IMG/VR virus record: IMGVR_UViG_3300036832_000974
Span: 1-64,000 of that record
DNA length: 64,000 nucleotides
Direction: 5' to 3' (one strand)
From: a virus
Positions 21,136 through 27,497 of this stretch are shown one piece after another. Under the pieces are notes generated by a model. It did no database searches. It saw only the letters and a list, made by a program, of their open reading frames with translations, and was not told where the DNA came from. The translations under genes were made by a program, and so were the position numbers. Position 1 is the first letter of the stretch. Each line of letters starts with the position of its first letter.

Positions 21136-21448
21136 GGTGATCGGCTTGTTCCACTTCGATCACATCGCGCTCCACGCGTTCGAGACGCCGGACCGCGACG
21201 AGTGGCACAATCTCACCCCCCTGCTGGCTGCCGCACATCTGGAGAAAACAAGGCGTGATCTCAAAATAATTGCCAAGGTTCGTCGCATCCGCGCAACACT
21301 TCCGCCACAAAACACCGCCGAAGACCTCGTCGACGTGATCATCCGCTCGCAAAAACCTTGGACCAAGCGCAAAATTGCCAAACGAATCAATCCGTGGCCG
21401 CCTCGGGGGAGCCGCAAACTAAGGAGCCGCCCCCGTGCAAAATCATGA
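21020..21448 (+). CDS. HNH-endonuclease-like small protein
   Basis: 142 residues, starting inside the Pro-rich end of the previous gene. VIGLFHFDHIALHAFETPDR, DEWHNLTPLLAAAHLEKTRR, DLKIIAKVRRIR resembles HNH proteins of phages, in which a DH pair, an N within 'NLTPL' and a final H hold the metal (here FDH, HNLTPLL, AAH). The spacing matches but the first Cys pairs of typical HNH domains are absent. It may nick DNA or be a degenerate copy. The C-terminal tail is basic. Confidence 0.5.
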   Translation: MMRKRAHIPYPQRLAAALACLLTQEHRDNLRRRKVPADEVIGLFHFDHIALHAFETPDRDEWHNLTPLLAAAHLEKTRRDLKIIAKVRRIRATLPPQNTAEDLVDVIIRSQKPWTKRKIAKRINPWPPRGSRKLRSRPRAKS

Positions 21449-21671
21449 CGCGTGCGGCTTTGCTTGCTCGTATCCATGCTGTCGGCTGGTGGGGGAGTGC
21501 TGCGGCTGTTGCCGCAAAAGGGGGCGGGGCGATGATCGACGACGAAAACCTAATCGATTCACTGTGGGCCTATACGGGGATCAACCCCGACGGCAGCGAG
21601 GGCGTGGTGGCGTACCCGTTGGAAGGAATCAGATTGCCCCTGATCGCGTCAGACCGCGTGCTGCTCAATGA
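21435..21671 (+). CDS. Doubtful Cys-rich reading frame
   Basis: GTG 21435 stands eight bases after a perfect AAGGAG (21421-21426). The first 30 codons read QNHDACGFACSYPCCRL and GECCGCCRKRG, with eight cysteines in 30 residues, like metal-binding Cys-rich peptides. The later half looks like a random frame and overlaps the gene at 21532, so only a short peptide may be real. Confidence 0.25.
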   Translation: MQNHDACGFACSYPCCRLVGECCGCCRKRGRGDDRRRKPNRFTVGLYGDQPRRQRGRGGVPVGRNQIAPDRVRPRAAQ

Positions 21672-21789
21672 GCTGCGGCCCTACGCCCAGCGCGTTGCGG
21701 ATCGCCTCGGGATCGTCTTGATGGTGGTCGAGTTCATCAGAGGCGGTGAGATCGACAGGATCTACCCCAGCATCGCCGGACACACATAA
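21532..21789 (+). CDS. Last gene of the plus-strand operon, unknown function
   Basis: 85 residues from ATG 21532 with AAAAGGGGG about seven bases upstream (alternative start ATG 21445, coupled by ATGA). MIDDENLIDSLWAYTGINPD, GVVAYPLEGIRLPLIASDRV, LRPYAQRVADRLGIVLMVVE, FIRGGEIDRIYPS. Compact alpha/beta pattern; no family recognised. A strong terminator follows at once. Confidence 0.6.
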   Translation: MIDDENLIDSLWAYTGINPDGSEGVVAYPLEGIRLPLIASDRVLLNELRPYAQRVADRLGIVLMVVEFIRGGEIDRIYPSIAGHT

Positions 21790-21820
21790 AAAAGACCCCG
21801 CCAATGACGGCGGGGTTTTC
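21787..21820. terminator. Bidirectional intrinsic terminator between convergent operons
   Basis: CCCCGCC (21796-21802) pairs with GGCGGGG (21809-21815) around AATGAC; TTTT follows on the plus strand and the A-run 21788-21793 gives a T-run on the minus strand. It separates the plus-strand operon from the minus-strand late operon that ends at 21897. Confidence 0.92.
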
Positions 21821-21896
21821 AGTTTCCCAATGACCTGATCCGAAGACCTGATCCACGAAGCTGGCTTTAGCTGATCAGCGCTGCAGCGTCAAACCG

Positions 21897-22343
21897 CTAA
21901 GGCTTCGGTGACTCCGGATTGGTCGGCAACAGCGGCGGTATGATCGGCACAGACTGATCCGACTGAAGCCGGAACGGCGGCTGCTGTGCCGGCGGTAGCG
22001 GCAATCCCCGTGCCTTCTGCTCGTCGATCGCCCTCAAGACTTCCGGGGTGATGCACACCATCATCTTTTCGGTCAGCTGACCCTGATCCTTGACGATCGA
22101 GCGCATGTTGTCTTGCTGATAGTTAAAGACCTGCCGCCACTGCTCCAAGATGTCCTTCTGCGACTCGAACAGCTGCTGCAGGTTGCGATCGCGCGTGTCG
22201 AGCTGGCGTGTCTGGATGTAGAACACATAGGTCATGATCACGCCAACCAGAATGATCAGCACGATCGACAGCGGTTGCACCCGCAGCGCATCGATGACAC
22301 CACGCGCCGTCGAGCCGACCTCTTCGGTGATCCCGGCATTCAT
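21897..22343 (-). CDS. Membrane protein with coiled coil, holin/spanin-like candidate
   Basis: 148 residues from ATG 22343, 10 bases after the endolysin stop. It begins MNAGITEEVGSTARGVIDAL, almost the same as the start of the membrane protein 23834-24058, then one membrane segment (SIVLIILVGVIMTYVFYI), a coiled coil (DTRDRNLQQLFESQKDILEQ) and a Pro-rich tail. The location next to the endolysin and the one-pass topology suit a pinholin or inner-membrane spanin. No lipobox or outer-membrane partner could be seen, so the role is inferred. Confidence 0.6.
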   Translation of the reverse strand: MNAGITEEVGSTARGVIDALRVQPLSIVLIILVGVIMTYVFYIQTRQLDTRDRNLQQLFESQKDILEQWRQVFNYQQDNMRSIVKDQGQLTEKMMVCITPEVLRAIDEQKARGLPLPPAQQPPFRLQSDQSVPIIPPLLPTNPESPKP

Positions 22344-22353
22344 GGCTTCACCA

Positions 22354-23469
22354 TCACGTCCGCTTGAGACCGCCGAACCATTCCAGCAGCTGCTTGATCC
22401 AAGCCACGGTTTCGGTCGATGGCGGCGGCGGCGGCGGATCGGGCGGCGGCACGGGATGCTCGCCCTCGGCGACCTCATCAAGCGGCGGCTTGACGAATTC
22501 CCACTCGACGGTCGCCGACCGCGTGCCTTCCTTGCCCGCAATGCCCAGCTCGTCGAACACCGCGGGCGTTGAATCCAATCCGGCAGGATTGGTCGGCACC
22601 ATGCGGTTGTCGGCTCTGGTGCCCTCGGCCTTCTGCTTCACCGCCTTCGGCACGCCGGTGCCGTTCCAGTAATCATCCCGGATGTTCCACGGACCGACAT
22701 CGTTGATGCGCGAGATGCACTCCTTGCCCCGGTAGTAGATCGTGATAGTGCGCTGCTGCTCGTTGGTGATCTTGCACGGCAATGAGGACTGGAACGCGCT
22801 CGGGTTGACGACGCCGCCATAGGCCGAGTCCTGTGCGTCGCCCTTGCCACCGAATTCGGTCATGTAGACGCGGAAGCGATCGGCGCCCAGCTCGTCGGGC
22901 GGCGGTGGCACCGGCGAGGCCATCCGCGCCTGCACCTCAGAAATCACCGTGGCCTTCACGACATGCTTGCCGGGGCAGTCGTGGGTCGTCTTGCTGTCCT
23001 CTTTGTGCAGCCGCAGGTTCGTCGAGTTGCACGGCTTGCCGAGCTTCTTCAAGAGCGCGGCGATTGCGCCCTCGGCGTTGTGGCGGACGCCGAGACCGAA
23101 CCCGGATTCAAACGATTCCACGTCGTAATCGCCGACCATCTCGATGCCCCAGGCGACACCGTTCCAGCTCGGTGAGTGCACGCCCTTCTCGGTCAGCGGG
23201 GTGAACAGCCAGATCGTGGTGTCATCGATGAACATGTGCGGTCCGGCGTGCCAGCCAAGACCGCGATAGTAGTCGGTGAGATTGCGTAGCCGCTGCTGGA
23301 TCGGCGACGACTGCCACTGCTTGCTGCTCGGTGCCGCGGTGTTATGCAACACCACGAAATCGGGGTGCCAGTCGGCGAGCTTGAGGTCGGCAACGTACTT
23401 CTCGAATTCCTCGACGGTCATGCCGCGGCCGTCGGTACCACGCCACGAAGAGCTTGGGGAAACGAGCAT
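22354..23469 (-). CDS. Endolysin: amidase_2 domain plus RlpA-like beta-barrel domain
   Basis: 371 residues from ATG 23469, eight bases after AAGGAG. Residues 30-175 form an N-acetylmuramoyl-L-alanine amidase of the PGRP/amidase_2 type: FVVLHNTAAPSS with the first zinc His, WHAGPHMFIDD, and RLHKEDSKTTHDCPGK with the second His and the Cys ligand. Residues 195-330 (YGGVVNPSAFQSSLPCKITN, ECISRINDVGPWNIRDDYW, GLDSTPAVFDELGIAG) resemble a double-psi beta-barrel of the RlpA type, which binds or cleaves bare glycan. A Pro-rich linker and an amphipathic end (VAWIKQLLEWFGGLKR) follow. It should cut peptidoglycan at lysis. There is no signal peptide, so release by a holin is expected. Confidence 0.9.
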   Translation of the reverse strand: MLVSPSSSWRGTDGRGMTVEEFEKYVADLKLADWHPDFVVLHNTAAPSSKQWQSSPIQQRLRNLTDYYRGLGWHAGPHMFIDDTTIWLFTPLTEKGVHSPSWNGVAWGIEMVGDYDVESFESGFGLGVRHNAEGAIAALLKKLGKPCNSTNLRLHKEDSKTTHDCPGKHVVKATVISEVQARMASPVPPPPDELGADRFRVYMTEFGGKGDAQDSAYGGVVNPSAFQSSLPCKITNEQQRTITIYYRGKECISRINDVGPWNIRDDYWNGTGVPKAVKQKAEGTRADNRMVPTNPAGLDSTPAVFDELGIAGKEGTRSATVEWEFVKPPLDEVAEGEHPVPPPDPPPPPPSTETVAWIKQLLEWFGGLKRT

Positions 23470-23483
23470 GGCGTTCACTCCTT

Positions 23484-23828
23484 TTAGTATATTTCAGAAA
23501 ATGAGATGACGCTGGGATTGGTCGCTACGCACCAGATGTCGCCCTGGTAATCGATATCCTTGTGCGATCCGATGCCCTGGTTGGTGGTCCCCTGCAGCAC
23601 GTCGCCTGTCGTGGCCGTCACGGTGCTATCGGGACCGCACCACACGTTGTTGTTGGTGCCGTTGGTAAGCGTGACGCGGATACGGTACTCACGCAGCGGA
23701 ACGACCTGTGTCGCGACGGTACCCACGAGGATCTGACCAACGACGAGGTGAACCGCGCCGTGGTTCTGAGCATTGGCCGGGAAGGACGCAAGACAGGCGC
23801 CCACGATCGCACTTGTCAGGTATCTCAA
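23484..23828 (-). CDS. Small secreted protein with Sec signal peptide
   Basis: 114 residues from TTG 23828, eight bases after AAGGAG. The N-terminus LRYLTSAIVGACLASFPANAQ is a clear signal peptide with cleavage expected after ANA. The mature part has two cysteines (VWCGPD, IWCVAT) that may form a disulfide in the periplasm, and beta-rich stretches (EYRIRVTLTNGTNNNVW). It sits between a membrane protein and the endolysin, so it may take part in lysis, for example in the periplasm, or decorate the virion after export. No family recognised. Confidence 0.65.
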   Translation of the reverse strand: MRYLTSAIVGACLASFPANAQNHGAVHLVVGQILVGTVATQVVPLREYRIRVTLTNGTNNNVWCGPDSTVTATTGDVLQGTTNQGIGSHKDIDYQGDIWCVATNPSVISFSEIY

Positions 23829-23833
23829 TTGCC

Positions 23834-24058
23834 TCACTCCTTCTGCGGCAGCACCGCTGCCGGGCACGCCGCCAAATAATGCGTCAGCTCTTCGATCAGC
23901 TTGTCCTTGCGAACCGCCTGCTCGTGCATGCCAAACCACAGCATGGCAACGAACAGGATGTTGATCAGCAGCAGCACCAGAACAAGCGGTTGCGCCTTGA
24001 GCGCGTCGACGACACTGCGCGCGGTCTGACCAGTCTCTTCGGTCACGCCGGGATTCAC
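23834..24058 (-). CDS. Single-pass membrane protein, holin-like candidate
   Basis: 74 residues from GTG 24058 (GTGA overlap). NPGVTEETGQTARSVVDALK, then a membrane segment (PLVLVLLLINILFVAMLWFG) and a charged tail with EELTHYLAACPAAVLPQKE. Paralogous in its first 45 residues to the gene at 21897-22343, so two related one-pass proteins flank the secreted protein and endolysin. A role in holin function is a reasonable guess. Confidence 0.65.
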   Translation of the reverse strand: MNPGVTEETGQTARSVVDALKAQPLVLVLLLINILFVAMLWFGMHEQAVRKDKLIEELTHYLAACPAAVLPQKE

Positions 24059-24477
24059 GGCCGCGGCTTTCCTAACGACAGGCCGAGAGCGAACACTTTC
24101 GGCGCCAGCGACAGCGGCGTGTCGACCGCGGCGAAGCGGTTGGCGTTGACGAGAATGGTCCCATACACCGTCGTCTGACGCAGACCGGTCAGGATCACCC
24201 GCAGCGCATCGAGATAACGACCGGGCCCGAGATCGACGGTGACGACGTGCGGCAGCTTTACAGTCACCATGCCGGTCGTGGGATCGTCAGCGACGACGAT
24301 GGTGGCGCTGAGCTGTGGGATCGCTGGCAGACCGTCGGGCCCGAGCAGCATCCATTGAATGTTGTCGGCACCGGTTAGGTCGAGCGGCGAGGAATCGTCA
24401 TCGAGCAGGCCGCACACGATCGACCAGTCATCGCCAGCGAATCGTTCGAGGTCGTTGTGATGCACCAGCTGTGCCAT
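24055..24477 (-). CDS. BppU-like beta-sandwich protein ending in one repeat unit
   Basis: 140 residues. The pattern HHNDLERFAGDDWSIVCGLL, SPLDLTGADNIQWMLLGPDG, TTGMVTVKLPHVVTVDLGPG, RYLDALRVILTGLRQTTVYG is that of the N-terminal beta-sandwich of baseplate upper proteins (BppU), which attach receptor-binding proteins. The last residues APKVFALGLSLGKPRP match one unit of the repeat in the next gene upstream (24578-27478). It may be an adaptor for fibres. Confidence 0.5.
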   Translation of the reverse strand: MAQLVHHNDLERFAGDDWSIVCGLLDDDSSPLDLTGADNIQWMLLGPDGLPAIPQLSATIVVADDPTTGMVTVKLPHVVTVDLGPGRYLDALRVILTGLRQTTVYGTILVNANRFAAVDTPLSLAPKVFALGLSLGKPRP

Positions 24478-24497
24478 GCTTGCTCCATGGAAAGGGC

Positions 24498-24528
24498 GCC
24501 GACCCGGGTGTGTTCGGGCCGGGTCGGC
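24498..24528 (-). terminator. Hairpin after the repeat-protein gene
   Basis: GCCGACCCGG (24498-24507) and CCGGGTCGGC (24519-24528) form a perfect ten-base stem with an 11-base loop; on the minus strand it is followed by GCCCTTTCC. A weak terminator or attenuator that lowers expression of the lysis genes relative to the structural genes is likely. Confidence 0.6.
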
Positions 24529-24577
24529 TGATGAACGGAATCCCCAATGTCAGGGCGATGGGGTGGTGCCGCTCATG

Positions 24578-27478
24578 TCAGAAGTGAAGGACTTGGCAGC
24601 GCGGATTCTGGAACGACGGCGGAAACACCGTGACACCGAGCGGCTTGGGCAGCGGCGTCGTCATCAGCGGCTTGCCGATTTCTGGCGATGCGACGGTGAA
24701 ATTGGGAACGCGCGCGCCGACCTTCATGACCGGCACGCCAAACGATGGCGGCCCGAGGATGAAGTTAACGTTGTAGGTCGGTATGATGGAGAGACTACGC
24801 GTCGTCGGATAGGCGCCGAACGCTCCCGCCCGCGCAGCCAGAACACCTGACCAGTCGGTGGTGCCGTCAACATTGGTGCCGGGCGGGAATGAAGCAGCCC
24901 AGTTAACCGTCGCCTGATATGTGTAGCTCACCTGCGCCTGCAGGTCACTGATCTCGATCTTCTGAAAGCTGATCTGCGAGGAGTTGGCCGAAGCGCGCTT
25001 CTCGACCGCGTCCATGCGGCCCTTTAGCTCGGCAATGTCACGCGCGATGCCGCCGAGCGTGGTGGTGGTGGTGGCCGCCGCGCCGCTGATACCGAACAGC
25101 GCCTCGTTGATCTTGCCGAGCAGCGCATCCTGATCGATGACGAGGCTGCCGTCGCCGTCGATGACGAGCGGCGCCTTGATCTCGACCGCCAGCGATCCAT
25201 CCGGCTCGACCACCAGCGGATTGGCGAGATCAAGGCCGAGCTTTTGCTCGGCCAGGGCGAGCGGTGGCTGCGCCCAGATGATCTGCGCCGGGCCACGGCC
25301 GGGATCGGTGCGGCCGACGAGATTCGGCCCCGGCCAGCACTCCAGCTCGAAGAAGGCGTTGTAGTTGGCGTGGATCGACGGCATCGAGGTCGGATCATCG
25401 CGGTCGACGAGACAGATGACCTCGGGGTTCTGATCGAACGCGAAGAACACCGGCAGCGGGGGCAGGTTTGGCGGCCCACCGAACTCGGGCGAATGCACGG
25501 TGAGATTGGCCGACCTGATCCGCTGCACCTGCGTCATCGTCGGCCCGCCAAGGTCCGGCCGGGCGATCAGGATCGACAGCGGGTGAAACACCGGGTTGGT
25601 GCCCACCAGCGGGCTTCCCAGAACCGGGCCGACCGTCGGCGCCAACGACTGCGCCGTCATGGCGTACATGAAGCGCGCTTCGAGCGGCCGCCCCAGCACC
25701 GGCGACCCCACCGTCAGCGGCTGCGCCGACAGCCCCACCACCCGTTTCATGGCCGGGGTACCAAGCGCGGGCGGCAACACCGCCACGTCGATGGCGGTCA
25801 TGCCGTAGACCAGCCGGGCCAGTGCCGGCTGCCCGAGCGCGGGCGGCGCCACCACCTTGTCGAACGCCAGCATGTAGTGGTGCTGCCGCAGCGTCGGCGC
25901 CGTGAAGGTGGGCGGCCCGACCGTCAGCGGGATTGGCGCCACGTAGGGCAGCAGCAGCGATGGCCGGTCAATGACCGGCGGGGCCACCGCGAAGCCGATG
26001 GCAGTAAACTTCGGGGTGACCGTCAGCACCGGTGCAACCGGAGCGATGTCGGGGCGCCCGAGCGAGAGGTCGAAGGCGGTGAGGTGCTGGACCGGTGCCG
26101 TCGACGGTGTGCCGAGCACGGGTGAGCCAACCGAGAACCCGAGCGGCGAGGGAAGGGTCTGCTTTCCGCCTACCCTTGGGCTTCCTATCGCCAGGGCGGT
26201 GGGTGCCAGCGAGATCGCGGTGATGTAGTGGTGCTGGCCTAGCGCCGGGCTATCCAGCGCCGGCGAGGCCGGTATCAGCGGCAGCGGCTCGATCTGGTCG
26301 CCGACCACAAAGCCGGTGACGTCACCAAGCGCCAGGGCCCCGATCGGGGCGTCGGCCGCCGAAGCGAGGGCAGGCGACACCGCCACGACCTCGGGCGCCG
26401 CCACGGCGCCGACCGCGCTGGAACCCATGGCTGGCGAGCCCAGCGCCAGCGACGTCTTCCCCGGGAAGACGGCCGCTCGCCCCATGACCGGGCCGCCGAT
26501 GACGGGCTGGCCCGCGGCCACGGGCACCGCCGCCAGGGCTGCCTTGGTGCTCTTGGCCAGCACCGGCACGGCAAAAGCCGGGTGGCCGACCGTCAACCCG
26601 GGGGTGGCTACAGCATGCCGCTGCCTCAGCGCCGGGGTGCCAATGACGGGCGAGGCCGTCGCCAGCACCGACACCGCCGTCAGCTTGACCGTCGGCAGCA
26701 GCGTCGGACCGCCGAGGACGGGCGGCGGCACGGCAAAGCCGATCGCCGTCATCCCGTAGCGCTGTGCAAACACCGGGGCGCCGAGCCCAAGGGCAGCGGT
26801 TGCAAAAGCGCCAGCGCCCAGCACATCTGGCGCCACCGGCCACCCCACCATGAAGGCGGCCCACGGATTGGTGGCGATGGTGGCGCTGAAGATCTTCGAC
26901 GCTGTGGTGGTTGAGGCTAGATTGCCGCCGCGAACGCGCGCAAACCCGGAGTTGGTCGCATCGGTAAACGGCGGCGTCGCGGTCAGGTTGCCGGTGATCG
27001 TGAAGGTGTCGGCGGTCGCCGCCCCAGCGATAGCAGCACCGCCAAGCAGCGCGGTGAGAACATCGGGAATAACTCCCGAGGCCACCGACGGTGTCGTTCC
27101 AGTCCCGGTCGCGTTGACGCTGACCGTCGGCGCCACGTCCTTGACGCCGGTGATGTACGCCGCCGACATCACGCAGCGGCCGCTGGCCTGCTTGTTATAG
27201 GTGAGCGTTGCGCCGGTCAGTGCTGCCGAATTGCGCCGATAGTGAATCTGCGCATAGCCGTTGGCAGTCAGTGCGTTGGGATTGGCCCTGAGCGTGGCAT
27301 CGCTGGTATAGTTGCCAGCGTTCACGCCATCGGTAACGGTGCCCGCTACGGCACTGGTGTTTCGCTCATAGATAAAAACAACGATGTGGGCGCCAGCCGG
27401 GACGGTGACGCCAGTGATGGCTAGCGTGGCGCCGCTGTTGTTATTGTTGGTGCCGAGGCTGGTGAAGACAGCGGCCAT
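24578..27478 (-). CDS. Repeat-containing virion-associated protein
   Basis: 966 residues. Residues 1-212 form a beta-rich domain (FTSLGTNNNNSGATLAITGV, TVPAGAHIVVFIYERN) related in style to the product of 50618-51292. Residues 213-674 are about 18 degenerate units of 22-25 residues with the core L-x-V-x-x-P-x-h-G-x-P (for example LTVGSPVLGRP, FAVPPPVLGGP). Then come a segment with WPGPNLVGRTDPGRGPAQII, a coiled-coil-like stretch (IAELKGRMDAVEKRASANSS) and two or three further repeat units at the C-terminus. Such proteins recur in phages and prophages of rhizobia; the fold and role are unknown. Position among fibres suggests an extended fibre or adhesin. Confidence 0.7.
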   Translation of the reverse strand: MAAVFTSLGTNNNNSGATLAITGVTVPAGAHIVVFIYERNTSAVAGTVTDGVNAGNYTSDATLRANPNALTANGYAQIHYRRNSAALTGATLTYNKQASGRCVMSAAYITGVKDVAPTVSVNATGTGTTPSVASGVIPDVLTALLGGAAIAGAATADTFTITGNLTATPPFTDATNSGFARVRGGNLASTTTASKIFSATIATNPWAAFMVGWPVAPDVLGAGAFATAALGLGAPVFAQRYGMTAIGFAVPPPVLGGPTLLPTVKLTAVSVLATASPVIGTPALRQRHAVATPGLTVGHPAFAVPVLAKSTKAALAAVPVAAGQPVIGGPVMGRAAVFPGKTSLALGSPAMGSSAVGAVAAPEVVAVSPALASAADAPIGALALGDVTGFVVGDQIEPLPLIPASPALDSPALGQHHYITAISLAPTALAIGSPRVGGKQTLPSPLGFSVGSPVLGTPSTAPVQHLTAFDLSLGRPDIAPVAPVLTVTPKFTAIGFAVAPPVIDRPSLLLPYVAPIPLTVGPPTFTAPTLRQHHYMLAFDKVVAPPALGQPALARLVYGMTAIDVAVLPPALGTPAMKRVVGLSAQPLTVGSPVLGRPLEARFMYAMTAQSLAPTVGPVLGSPLVGTNPVFHPLSILIARPDLGGPTMTQVQRIRSANLTVHSPEFGGPPNLPPLPVFFAFDQNPEVICLVDRDDPTSMPSIHANYNAFFELECWPGPNLVGRTDPGRGPAQIIWAQPPLALAEQKLGLDLANPLVVEPDGSLAVEIKAPLVIDGDGSLVIDQDALLGKINEALFGISGAAATTTTTLGGIARDIAELKGRMDAVEKRASANSSQISFQKIEISDLQAQVSYTYQATVNWAASFPPGTNVDGTTDWSGVLAARAGAFGAYPTTRSLSIIPTYNVNFILGPPSFGVPVMKVGARVPNFTVASPEIGKPLMTTPLPKPLGVTVFPPSFQNPRCQVLHF
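25456..26842 (-). repeat. Tandem degenerate coding repeats (about 18 units)
   Basis: Units of about 66-75 bases encode the 'x-L-x-V-x-x-P-x-h-G-x-P' core. The DNA has diverged more than the protein, so selection acts on the protein pattern rather than recent slippage. Confidence 0.75.
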
Positions 27479-27497
27479 GTCCCAGGCCCACCCATCC

